From an uncultured Clostridium sp. (GTDB lineage Bacteria; Bacillota; Clostridia; Lachnospirales; Lachnospiraceae), in assembly GCA_900555045.1 (NCBI GenBank), contig USJW01000120.1:1-14448 (forward strand): a DNA stretch of 14,448 nucleotides, read 5' to 3'. The notes under the pieces are model-generated. The model searched no databases. It was not told where the DNA came from and worked only from the letters and a program-made list of their open reading frames with translations. Below are positions 6,461 through 14,278 of the stretch, in pieces. How positions within the stretch are numbered: the stretch's first letter is position 1; each line of letters starts with the position of its first letter. The position numbers were made by a program, and so were the translations under genes.

Positions 6461-6480
6461 TTTGTTAAAAAAATAACAAA
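6461..6480. promoter_or_regulatory. Palindromic operator 2, TGTTA-N6-TAACA
   Basis: TTTGTTA (6461-6467) and TAACAAA (6474-6480) flank six A. The core at 6463-6478 repeats exactly the TGTTA-N6-TAACA pattern of operator 1, 86 bases downstream centre to centre. It lies in the predicted leader, about 36 bases before the start codon. It may serve feedback repression or looping, or form a small RNA hairpin. Confidence 0.6.
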
Positions 6481-6506
6481 GAAAAACATACAAGGGGGAA
6501 GTAAAA

Positions 6507-7982
6507 TTGGCTAACTCAACAACAGACAAACAAAACAAAATGACAATGATCCACTCGGCAATCGGCGTGGCAATCATGGTCCTGTTCCGGTTCCTGCCGC
6601 TGCAGCTGCCGGAGGTGACACCGATCGGCATGCAGGTGTTAGGAATCTTCATCGGCACCCTGTATCTATGGACCTTTGCGGATCCGCTGTGGGGGAGCCT
6701 GATGGCCATCGCTATGCTGGGCTTTTCGGATTATATGCCCATGGCCGGAATTATCAAGGAGGCGTTCGGCTCGCCTGTAACCCAGCAGGTATTCTTCCTG
6801 ATGATCATGTCCGGCGCGCTTGTGTACTACAAGATTACGCTCTACATCGGAAGATTTTTCCTGACAAGAAAATTTACAAACGGAAAACCGTGGCTTCTGG
6901 TATTCGTGGTCTGCACGGGCTGCTACCTGATCTCCGGTTTCATCAACTGCTTTACCGCGATTTTCCTGTTCTGGCCGGTGCTCTACGATATCTTTGAGGA
7001 GGTCGGCTACAAGAAGGGAGACGCCTTCCCGCGTGTCGTACTGACGCTGGTTGTGGTGTCCGCCCTGATCGGCTTCCCCATGGCGCCGTACATGCAGAAC
7101 GGACTCGCCCTGCTGACGAACTTTACCGCAATCACTGAGAAGATGCTGGGAGCCCCGGTTGTGGTCAACAACGCGGCTTACATGGCGGTGGCCATCATCC
7201 TGGGAGCCTGCATGCTGGTGGCGAACCTGCTGTTCTCCAAGTATGTGTTCCGCCCGGATGCCAGCAAGCTGAAGGATTACGATGTGGCAAGCTTAAACCG
7301 CAACCCGCTGCCTCCCATGGATCTCAGGCAGAAGGTGATCACCGCAGGCTTTACGCTGCTGGTTCTGGGAATGATGTTCCCGAGCCTTATGCCCACAATC
7401 CCCGGTATGTCCTATCTGGCGCAGAACTCCTACGGCCTGGCGCTGTTCGCAGTGGCCGTCCTGGCGGCAATCCGCATCAAGGGCAAATCGGCTCTGGAGG
7501 TTCCGCAGGTTGTGGCGACCAACTTGAGCTGGGGCGCTTACTTCATCATCGTGGCCGCGATTCTTCTGGGCAACGTATTGACCAACGACTCCACCGGCGT
7601 CTCCGCGTTCCTGAAGGTGATTTTATCGCCAATTTTCCAGGGCATGTCCGCCGGCGTGTTCACGATTCTCCTGCTGGCCATGGCCGTGCTGCTCACCAAC
7701 ATGTGCAACAGCCTGGTAATCGGCATGATCCTCCAGCCCGTGGTTGTGACCTACTGCGCACAGGCCGGGGCGGACCCGAGACCCATCGTGACCCTGTTAA
7801 TCCTGTTTGTGCTTCTGTCCGCTGCGATCACACCGGCTGCTTCGCCCTTCGCCGCGATCCTGCACAGCAACAAGGAATGGGTTCCGACAAAGTATGTTTA
7901 CAAGTACACGCTTTGCTATGTTGCCCTTGAATTTATACTGGTACTTCTGGTTGGCCTTCCGCTGACTAATATTTTGATGTAA
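6507..7982 (+). CDS. DASS/SLC13-like (IT superfamily) anion transporter
   Basis: A 491-residue integral membrane protein with roughly eleven to thirteen hydrophobic segments and two similar halves. Typical re-entrant-loop positions of the divalent-anion symporter clan are seen at SGFINCFTAIFLFWP (143-157), LLTNMCNSLVIGMI (395-408, compare the SNT-type motif) and AAITPAASPFAAILHSN (439-455). Family members move sulfate, dicarboxylates or related anions with Na+ or by exchange. The substrate cannot be read from sequence; an aryl sulfate or another organic sulfate is suggested by the operon. The start is TTG at 6507, supported by AAGGGGGAA six bases upstream; the first in-frame ATG (about 6540) has no ribosome site. 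It heads the operon, 34 bases before trxB. Confidence 0.82.
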   Translation: MANSTTDKQNKMTMIHSAIGVAIMVLFRFLPLQLPEVTPIGMQVLGIFIGTLYLWTFADPLWGSLMAIAMLGFSDYMPMAGIIKEAFGSPVTQQVFFLMIMSGALVYYKITLYIGRFFLTRKFTNGKPWLLVFVVCTGCYLISGFINCFTAIFLFWPVLYDIFEEVGYKKGDAFPRVVLTLVVVSALIGFPMAPYMQNGLALLTNFTAITEKMLGAPVVVNNAAYMAVAIILGACMLVANLLFSKYVFRPDASKLKDYDVASLNRNPLPPMDLRQKVITAGFTLLVLGMMFPSLMPTIPGMSYLAQNSYGLALFAVAVLAAIRIKGKSALEVPQVVATNLSWGAYFIIVAAILLGNVLTNDSTGVSAFLKVILSPIFQGMSAGVFTILLLAMAVLLTNMCNSLVIGMILQPVVVTYCAQAGADPRPIVTLLILFVLLSAAITPAASPFAAILHSNKEWVPTKYVYKYTLCYVALEFILVLLVGLPLTNILM

Positions 7983-8016
7983 ATAGACAAAAAAGATCGA
8001 AAGGAGATCGAAAAAA

Positions 8017-8943
8017 ATGGCAGAATTTGATATAATCATCGTGGGAGCTGGCCCGGCCGGCATGACAGCGGCAATTTATGGGGCGAGAGCCGACATGAAG
8101 GTGCTGCTGCTGGACAAACTGGCGCCCGGCGGACAGATCATCAACACCAACGAGATTCAGAACTATCCCGGAGTGGGGTACATAAACGGCGCGGAGCTGG
8201 CGTATCAGATGTACGAGCACACCCAGCAGTTTGAGTCCATCACCTTCGACTACGGAACCGTGAAGGAGATCCGTGACAACGGAGCGGAGAAGACCGTGGT
8301 GTGCGAGGAGGACGGCAAGGAGTTCACCGGAACGGCCGTGATCCTGGCAACCGGCACCAGACCCAGAAACCTGGGGATCCCCGGCGAGGAGCAGTTTACG
8401 GGCAACGGCATCAGCTGGTGCGCGATCTGCGACGGAGCCCAGTACCGCGACCGCGACGTGGTGGTCATCGGCGGAGGCAACTCCGCGGTGGAGGAGTCCA
8501 TCTTCTTAGCCGGCATCGTGAACAAGCTCACCATCGTGACCATGTTCGATCTGACCGCGGACCCCATCGCCTGCGACAAGCTGCGCGCCATGGACAAAGT
8601 GACAATTTACCCCTACCAGGATGTGCTGGAGTTCGAGGGCGACACCAAGCTGACCGGTGTTCACTTTAAGTCCACCAAGACGGGCGAGGAGAACCGGGTG
8701 GCCTGCGACGGCGTGTTCGAGTACATCGGACTGACGCCGACCACGGAGTTCTTAAAGGATACGGGCGTGTTAAACCAGGCCGGCTACGTGGTCGTGGACG
8801 CCAACATGCACACTCCGGTTGAGGGAATCTTCGGAGCCGGCGACTGTGTCACAAAGAACCTGCGCCAGGTTGTGACCGCTTGCTCGGACGGAGCCATTGC
8901 GGCCCAGGAAGCCTCCCACTATGTTCAGAAAATGAGAAAGTAA
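8017..8943 (+). CDS. trxB: Thioredoxin reductase-like flavoprotein, NADPH motif missing
   Basis: Transfers electrons through FAD and a redox disulfide to thioredoxin. The 308-residue protein has FAD motifs IIVGAGPAGMTAA (7-19) and GIFGAGDC (270-277), and the redox-active pair WCAICDG with Cys135 and Cys138. It has the second dinucleotide loop VVIGGGNSAVEE (149-160), and length is normal. Where NADPH-dependent enzymes carry HRRxxxR to bind the 2'-phosphate, this protein has TMFDLTADPIACDKLR (175-190). NADH, another donor, or a ferredoxin-type system as in some clostridial flavin thioredoxin reductases may therefore be used. AAGGAGATCG precedes the ATG. The thioredoxin gene follows after 27 bases, which argues that the two work together in this operon. 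Confidence 0.9.
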   Translation: MAEFDIIIVGAGPAGMTAAIYGARADMKVLLLDKLAPGGQIINTNEIQNYPGVGYINGAELAYQMYEHTQQFESITFDYGTVKEIRDNGAEKTVVCEEDGKEFTGTAVILATGTRPRNLGIPGEEQFTGNGISWCAICDGAQYRDRDVVVIGGGNSAVEESIFLAGIVNKLTIVTMFDLTADPIACDKLRAMDKVTIYPYQDVLEFEGDTKLTGVHFKSTKTGEENRVACDGVFEYIGLTPTTEFLKDTGVLNQAGYVVVDANMHTPVEGIFGAGDCVTKNLRQVVTACSDGAIAAQEASHYVQKMRK

Positions 8944-8970
8944 AAACATACAGGAAAGGATGATAAAGTC

Positions 8971-9282
8971 ATGATAAAAGAAGTAAACAACGAGGAATTC
9001 AGAGAACTGGCAGGAAAGGGCCTTGTGCTGGCCGATTTCTTCTCCACCACCTGTGGACCGTGCAAGATGCTCTCCTTCGTTCTCCGCGATGTGGAGAAGG
9101 AGATCGGAGAGGGCCTGACCATCTTAAAGATCGATTTTGACAAGAACAAGGATCTGACCGCCGAGTACGGAGTGACCGGGTATCCCACCCTTGTGCTCTT
9201 AAAGGACGGCGCCGAGGTGGGCCGCCTTCAGGGACTTCAGCAGAAGCCGGTGATTGTGAAGCTGGTAAAGGATCATCAGTAA
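8971..9282 (+). CDS. trxA: Thioredoxin with TCGPC active site
   Basis: A 103-residue single-domain thioredoxin. Active-site cysteines 28 and 31 are in STTCGPCKML, and the cis-proline is Pro73 in GYPTLVLLKDG. The highly conserved Trp before the first Cys (WCGPC) is Thr27 here, which should alter the pKa or partner choice. There is no signal peptide, so it is cytoplasmic. It sits between its likely reductase (trxB, 27 bases upstream) and a sulfotransferase gene (39 bases downstream). This suggests a dedicated electron carrier for sulfur chemistry rather than the general thioredoxin. GGAAAGGATG lies upstream as ribosome site. Confidence 0.93.
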   Translation: MIKEVNNEEFRELAGKGLVLADFFSTTCGPCKMLSFVLRDVEKEIGEGLTILKIDFDKNKDLTAEYGVTGYPTLVLLKDGAEVGRLQGLQQKPVIVKLVKDHQ

Positions 9283-9321
9283 GGGCAGGACAAAAATCAG
9301 AACATAGCAGGAGGAATAAAT

Positions 9322-11187
9322 ATGTCAGTCAAGTATACATTTGAGGATCACCTGATCAACCGCCAGGCAGAGGCCGAGGAGGCCATGTTAAAGCAGTTCA
9401 GAGAAGGCAACTACACACTGGAGAACCCTCTGGTGGTTTACAACGCGTACCTGGTCAATCCCCTGTCCGCAGTGGTCTGCTTCAGGACCGAGGAGGAGAC
9501 GGCCGTCACCGTCACCGTTCTGGGCAAGACCGTGGAGGCCAACATCGGACACACCTTCCCGAAGGCGAAAGAGCACGTGCTCCCCATCGTGGGCCTGTAC
9601 TCCGACTACCAGAACAAGGTTGAGATCCGCGCTTACCGCGGGGATTCCACCGTGGTGACCATCGATGTCCCCGACGTGTTTAACGGCAAAGAGGTCATCT
9701 ACTCCATGGATACCACCCCGGAGTACCTCCAGGACAACATCATCCTGGTATCCCCGGCCGGCGAGGACCTGGCTGTGGGCTTCGACTACGCGGGAGACGC
9801 CAGATGGCATATGAACATCCCCTGCGTATTCGACGTAAAGCGCCTGAAAAACGGCAACCTGATCATGGGCACCAACCGCGTGATCCAGATGCCCTACTAT
9901 ATGTCCGGTCTCTACGAGATCAGCCCCTGCGGCAAGATCTACAAGGAGTACCGTCTGCCCGGCGGCTACCATCACGATGAGTTCGAGATGGAGGACGGAA
10001 ATATTCTGTCCCTGACCGACGATCTGACCAGCGAGACCGTGGAGGACATGTGCGTGCTGATCGACCGGAACACCGGCGAGATCTTAAAGACCTGGGATTA
10101 CAAGAAGTTCTTAAATCCCGAGACCGTCAGCCGCTCCGGCAGCTGGTCCGCACACGACTGGTTCCACAACAACGCGGTTTGGTACGACAAGAACACCAAC
10201 TCCCTGACCTTCTCCGGCCGACACATCGACGCGATGGTGAACATCGACTTCGAGACCGGCGACTTAAACTGGATCATCGGCGATCCCGCCGGATGGCCCC
10301 AGGAGATGGTGGACAAATATTTCTTCAAGCCCGTGGGCAACAACTTTGGATGGCAGTATGAGCAGCACGCCTGCGTGATCACCCCCGACGGCGATGTGAT
10401 GTGCTTCGACAACCACCACTACGGCTCCAAGGATAAGGACAAATATCTGGCGGCCAAGGATAACTACTCCAGAGGCGTGCGCTACAAAATCAACACCAAG
10501 GACATGACCATCGAGCAGGTATGGCAGTACGGCAAGGACAGAGGCGCGGAGTTCTTCTCCCCGTACATCTGTAACGTGGAGTACTACAACGAGGGACACT
10601 ACATGGTTCACTCCGGCGGTATCGCATACGACGCCCAGGGCAATCCCTCCGAGGCGTTGGGCGCCTTCGCCAAGGACCAGGGCGGCCGCCTGGAGTCCAT
10701 CACCGTTGAGATCTGTGACAACAAGAAGATGCTGGATCTGCACGTTCCCGGCAACTACTACAGAGGCGAGAAGCTGAAACTTTATAGCGACGGCATCAAC
10801 TTAGAGCTGGGCAAGGGCCAGATCCTGGGCCAGATGGGCGTCACCAAGGAATTCGAGACCGACATTCCGCTTGAGAACAGCAACGAGATGCTGCCTGAGA
10901 GCTGCAACGCCAGAATCGAGGACGAGATCGACCGCTTTACCTTCTTCTCACGGTTTGAGAAGGGCCAGCTGGTTATGCTGCTGTTAGAGCAGGGCGAGGA
11001 AGTACACCGCTACTTTATCTCCACCACCGCGGTTCCGTTCTTAGCGATGTGCTGCGGCACCTTCTTGGATTCCGACGACCGCAACACCAGAACCAACGTC
11101 AACAAGGCAGGCCTGAAGGGTGATTACGAGGTTCGCGTGATCGTGGACGACAAGAAGTATGAGACCGGAGTGACCATTCACTGCTGA
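9322..11187 (+). CDS. Arylsulfate sulfotransferase, cytoplasmic type, paralog 1
   Basis: PAPS-independent arylsulfate sulfotransferases move a sulfuryl group from an aryl sulfate to an acceptor through a sulfo-histidine. The 621-residue beta-propeller protein has an N-terminal beta domain (about 35-120). The catalytic set is seen as GGYHHDE (His217/218, E. coli His252), DWFHNNAV (His282, His356), SGRH (Arg300, Arg374) and YEQHA (His349, the sulfated His436). FDN and QVWQYGKDRGAEFFSPYI follow. Unlike the periplasmic E. coli enzyme it has no signal peptide and lacks the Cys-containing loop that forms a disulfide just before the active His. It is thus presumably cytosolic. AGGAGG precedes ATG 9322. 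A close paralog follows after 62 bases. The acceptor is unknown; a thiol such as the adjacent thioredoxin is an inference. Confidence 0.92.
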   Translation: MSVKYTFEDHLINRQAEAEEAMLKQFREGNYTLENPLVVYNAYLVNPLSAVVCFRTEEETAVTVTVLGKTVEANIGHTFPKAKEHVLPIVGLYSDYQNKVEIRAYRGDSTVVTIDVPDVFNGKEVIYSMDTTPEYLQDNIILVSPAGEDLAVGFDYAGDARWHMNIPCVFDVKRLKNGNLIMGTNRVIQMPYYMSGLYEISPCGKIYKEYRLPGGYHHDEFEMEDGNILSLTDDLTSETVEDMCVLIDRNTGEILKTWDYKKFLNPETVSRSGSWSAHDWFHNNAVWYDKNTNSLTFSGRHIDAMVNIDFETGDLNWIIGDPAGWPQEMVDKYFFKPVGNNFGWQYEQHACVITPDGDVMCFDNHHYGSKDKDKYLAAKDNYSRGVRYKINTKDMTIEQVWQYGKDRGAEFFSPYICNVEYYNEGHYMVHSGGIAYDAQGNPSEALGAFAKDQGGRLESITVEICDNKKMLDLHVPGNYYRGEKLKLYSDGINLELGKGQILGQMGVTKEFETDIPLENSNEMLPESCNARIEDEIDRFTFFSRFEKGQLVMLLLEQGEEVHRYFISTTAVPFLAMCCGTFLDSDDRNTRTNVNKAGLKGDYEVRVIVDDKKYETGVTIHC

Positions 11188-11203
11188 TATCGATAAAATC
11201 CAT

Positions 11204-11229
11204 TGCCGGGCCCGATTTGGGGCCTGGCA
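11204..11229 (+). other. Intercistronic hairpin between the two sulfotransferase genes
   Basis: TGCCGGGCCC (11204-11213) pairs with GGGCCTGGCA (11220-11229), ten pairs including one G-U wobble, around a GATTTG loop. There is no T-run, and the ribosome site of the next gene starts nine bases later. It may stabilise or segment the mRNA and set the relative level of the two paralogs. Confidence 0.6.
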
Positions 11230-11249
11230 GTGCTGCTAGGAGGAAAAAT

Positions 11250-13130
11250 ATGGGAGTTTTGTTTAAGGAAATCGAGCACATTATCGACCGCCAGCACGAC
11301 GCGGAGGAAGCGTTTTTAAAGGAGTACGCGCTTGAGAAGCACACCATCGCAAATCCTTATGTGAAGGTGAATCCGTATCTGATCGCGCCCCTTACGGCCC
11401 TGGTGATGTTCGAGAATGAGAAGCCCGCCTTCGCCAAGGTGACGGTAAAGGGCAAGGAGGCGGCCGGGGATATGATGTACCGCCCCGTCACCGACGCGCG
11501 CAAGATGGTGATCCCGGTGTACGGACTGTACGCAGACTACGAGAACACCGTGGTGATTGAACTGAGCACCGGCGAAACAGCCACACTGACCATAAAGACG
11601 GAGGCCGCTTCTGAGAAGTTAAAGGCCCCCACCTACATAAAGACCACGCCGGAGTACATGGAGGACAATGTGGTGTTCGTAAGCCCTACCTCCCCGGCCT
11701 ACTCCGCCGCCTACGACTACGCGGGCGACGCGCGCTGGTACAACACCTTGAACCTGGCCTTTGACTTAAAGCGCATAAGAAACGGCCGCCTGCTGGTGGG
11801 CACGGACCGTCTGGTGGCTCCGCCCTACCACACCACGGGCATCTACGAGATGGGCATGATCGGCAAGATCTACAAGGAATTCCGGGTTCCCGGCGGCTAC
11901 CACCACGACGAGTGGGAGTTGGAGAACGGCAATATCCTGATCCTGACCCAGCACTTAGAGCGCGGTACCGTGGAGGATGTCTGCGTGATGGTGGACCGGG
12001 AGACCGGCGAGATCTTAAAGGAGTGGGATCACCAGGATGTGCTGCCCGTTTACCCGGTAGGCGGGTCCGGCAGCCAGGACGCCCACGACTGGTTCCACAA
12101 CAACGCAGTCTGGTACGACAAGAGGACCAATTCTCTGACCTTCTCCGGCCGTCACCAGGACATCATCATGAACCGGGATTTCGAGACCGGAAAGTTAAAC
12201 TGGATCATCGGCGATCCCACCGGATGGCCCGAGGATATGCAGAAATACTTCTTCAAGCCCGTGGGCGACGGGGAGTTCGACTGGCAGTACGAGCAGCACG
12301 CCTGCATGATCCTTCCCAACGGGGATGTGATGTGCTTTGACAACGGCCACTGGCGCTCCAAGATCAAGGAAGAGTACCGCGAGCCCGAGGACAACTTCTC
12401 CCGCGGCGTGATCTACCATATCGACACGGAGAACATGACCATCGAGCAGGTATGGCAGTACGGCAAGGAGCGCGGGGCGGAGTTCTTCTCCACCTACATC
12501 TGTAACTGCGAGTACTACGAGCCGGGCCACTACATGGTGCACTCCGGCGGCATCGGCAAGGAGAACGGCCACTGGTTAAACAAGCCGGGCGCGGGCATGA
12601 CCGAGGGCATCGACAACGGCACGGTAGAGCTCAGCTCCATCACCGTGGAGCTGAAGGACGACCAGGTGATGTACGAGATGCACCTTCCGGCCAACTACTA
12701 CCGGGCGGAGAAGCTGCACCTTTACGATGAGGGAGACCGCCTGACCTTCGGCAAGGGCCAGATTCTGGGAAGCCTGGGCGTCACGGAGGAATTCCTCACC
12801 GAGGCGCCGGCCGACGAGGCGGGCATGATGCCGGATGAGTACAAGGCAAAATTCGCCAAGGAGGCGGACCGCCTGGTGTTCAAGGCCAGCTTCGAGAAGG
12901 GCACCCTGGTGATGCTGAACCTTGAGGGCAAGGACGGCGCGCCGGACCGCCACTATTTCGTTCCCACCACCAAGAGGCCGTTCCTCGCCATGTGCGTGGG
13001 CACCTTCCTGGAGCACGACTCCAGAGCGGTGGAGTTCCCCATTAGCGCGGAGGGCATCGAGGGCTCCTACCGCGTGACGGTGACCGTGGACGACAAGAAG
13101 TATGATACAGGAGTGGACGTGACGTTCTAA
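11250..13130 (+). CDS. Arylsulfate sulfotransferase, cytoplasmic type, paralog 2
   Basis: A 626-residue protein collinear with paralog 1 over its whole length, with long near-identical blocks such as DWFHNNAVWYDK, NSLTFSGRH and TIEQVWQYGK. The catalytic residues are kept: GGYHHDE (His218/219), FHNN (His283), SGRH (Arg301) and YEQHA (His350). It also lacks a signal peptide and the disulfide loop of periplasmic enzymes. The start at ATG 11250 is chosen because AGGAGG lies six bases upstream; an upstream ATG (11217) would add eleven residues encoded by the hairpin region. It differs from paralog 1 mainly in acceptor-side loops and near 265-275. Possibilities are different sulfate donors, different acceptors, or subunits of one complex. 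asrA follows after 97 bases. Confidence 0.92.
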   Translation: MGVLFKEIEHIIDRQHDAEEAFLKEYALEKHTIANPYVKVNPYLIAPLTALVMFENEKPAFAKVTVKGKEAAGDMMYRPVTDARKMVIPVYGLYADYENTVVIELSTGETATLTIKTEAASEKLKAPTYIKTTPEYMEDNVVFVSPTSPAYSAAYDYAGDARWYNTLNLAFDLKRIRNGRLLVGTDRLVAPPYHTTGIYEMGMIGKIYKEFRVPGGYHHDEWELENGNILILTQHLERGTVEDVCVMVDRETGEILKEWDHQDVLPVYPVGGSGSQDAHDWFHNNAVWYDKRTNSLTFSGRHQDIIMNRDFETGKLNWIIGDPTGWPEDMQKYFFKPVGDGEFDWQYEQHACMILPNGDVMCFDNGHWRSKIKEEYREPEDNFSRGVIYHIDTENMTIEQVWQYGKERGAEFFSTYICNCEYYEPGHYMVHSGGIGKENGHWLNKPGAGMTEGIDNGTVELSSITVELKDDQVMYEMHLPANYYRAEKLHLYDEGDRLTFGKGQILGSLGVTEEFLTEAPADEAGMMPDEYKAKFAKEADRLVFKASFEKGTLVMLNLEGKDGAPDRHYFVPTTKRPFLAMCVGTFLEHDSRAVEFPISAEGIEGSYRVTVTVDDKKYDTGVDVTF

Positions 13131-13164
13131 CGCACGTTTAAATATGCGGGAGTGCAGAGGGAGG

Positions 13165-13187
13165 CAGGGCGCCGAGGGGCGCGCCTG
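13165..13187 (+). other. GC-rich hairpin upstream of asrA
   Basis: CAGGGCGCC (13165-13173) pairs with GGCGCGCCTG (13178-13187), nine pairs with a single bulged G and a GAGG loop, followed by TTT only. The T tail is too short for a clear terminator. It may act as a partial attenuator or a processing site between the sulfotransferase and asr parts of the operon. Confidence 0.45.
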
Positions 13188-13227
13188 TTTCCCGGAAAGC
13201 CCCCGAAGAAAAGGAGGATTTACTTTA

Positions 13228-14259
13228 ATGGGTTATAAAGTAAGTTTTGAGGAAGCGGACCAGATCTTCGACAAGCTCAAAGAAGAGTATGAGATTTGGG
13301 CTCCGAAGCGGTTTGTGGGCAAGGGAAGATATTCCAACACTGATCTGATCCGTTACGACAAGGTAGCGAGCGTGGGGGAGATCGAGTACAAGGAGAAATC
13401 AGATCTTCCGGCAAAAGAGGTGTTGAGCCCCATCACCCAGTCTCTGTTCTATTTCACAGAGGACGAGTTCATCGAGAGCAAGGTGGGCAGCAAGAAGCTG
13501 CTTATCTTCATGCGTCCCTGCGACATTCACGCACAGCACCACCAGGAGCGGATCTATCTGGGCAACGGCGGTTTTGAGGATATGTACTACAAGCGCATGA
13601 ACGAGCGCGTGAAGATCGTGATGATGGAGTGCGCCGAGGGGTGGGATACCTGCTTCTGCGTGAGCATGGGCACCAACAAGACCGAGGACTACTCCATGGC
13701 AGTCCGCTTCGGCGAGGGCGAGCTGACCCTGGACGTGAAGGATGAGGCCTTTGCGCCGTACTTTGAGAACCGCGAGCAGACGGATTTCAAGCCGGAGTAC
13801 GTGGAGAAGAATGAGCTGTCCCTGACCGTTCCGGAGATTCCGAACAAGGAAGTGCTGACAAAGCTCAAATCCCATCCGATGTGGACCGAGTACAACAAGC
13901 GCTGTGTATCCTGCGGAGCCTGCACCGTGGCCTGCAGCACCTGCACCTGCTTTACCACCACCGACATTATCTACAACGAGAACGCCAACGTGGGCGAGCG
14001 CAAGCGCACCACCGCCTCCTGCCAGGTTGAGGGCTTTGATGAGATGGCTGGCGGCATGAGCTTCCGCCACACCGCCGGGGATCGGATGCGCTACAAAGTG
14101 CTCCACAAGTTCCACGACTACAAGGCACGCTTCAAGGATTACCATATGTGCGTAGGCTGCGGACGCTGTATCGACCGCTGTCCCGAGTTTATCTCCATTG
14201 TCGCCACGGTGAACAAGATGGCAAAGGCCATCGACGAGATCACCGCGGAGCAGAATTGA
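13228..14259 (+). CDS. asrA: Anaerobic sulfite reductase subunit A
   Basis: Iron-sulfur electron-transfer subunit of the AsrABC complex, which reduces sulfite to sulfide in the cytoplasm. The 343-residue product (Salmonella AsrA is about 347) shares SNTDLIRYDKV, CFCVSMGTNKT (142-152) and DYKARF with the family. It carries two 4Fe-4S clusters: CVSCGACTVAC (226, 229, 232, 236, with further Cys at 239 and 241) and CVGCGRCIDRC (308, 311, 314, 318). The start at ATG 13228 is chosen because AAGGAGG lies about ten bases upstream; the longer frame from 13144 would translate the hairpin leader into an unfamily-like Arg/Gly-rich extension. asrB begins 19 bases after the stop. Position after two sulfotransferases suggests that sulfite comes from organic sulfate. 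Confidence 0.95.
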   Translation: MGYKVSFEEADQIFDKLKEEYEIWAPKRFVGKGRYSNTDLIRYDKVASVGEIEYKEKSDLPAKEVLSPITQSLFYFTEDEFIESKVGSKKLLIFMRPCDIHAQHHQERIYLGNGGFEDMYYKRMNERVKIVMMECAEGWDTCFCVSMGTNKTEDYSMAVRFGEGELTLDVKDEAFAPYFENREQTDFKPEYVEKNELSLTVPEIPNKEVLTKLKSHPMWTEYNKRCVSCGACTVACSTCTCFTTTDIIYNENANVGERKRTTASCQVEGFDEMAGGMSFRHTAGDRMRYKVLHKFHDYKARFKDYHMCVGCGRCIDRCPEFISIVATVNKMAKAIDEITAEQN

Positions 14260-14278
14260 GAAAAGGGGTGAATGAAGA

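Noticed and set aside
6424..6506. Riboswitch in the transporter leader
   Set aside because: The leader is short and A-rich, with only the TTTGTTA/TAACAAA dyad; no known riboswitch core was recognised.
9388..9975. 195-residue antisense open frame opposite sulfotransferase 1
   Set aside because: Low-complexity composition, no motif, and full overlap with a gene with clear catalytic residues.
11217..11249. Upstream start for sulfotransferase 2
   Set aside because: The extension would be encoded by the hairpin, has no ribosome site, and AGGAGG is placed correctly for the ATG at 11250.
13144..13227. Upstream start for asrA
   Set aside because: The extra 28 residues are unlike any AsrA, and AAGGAGG is positioned for the ATG at 13228.
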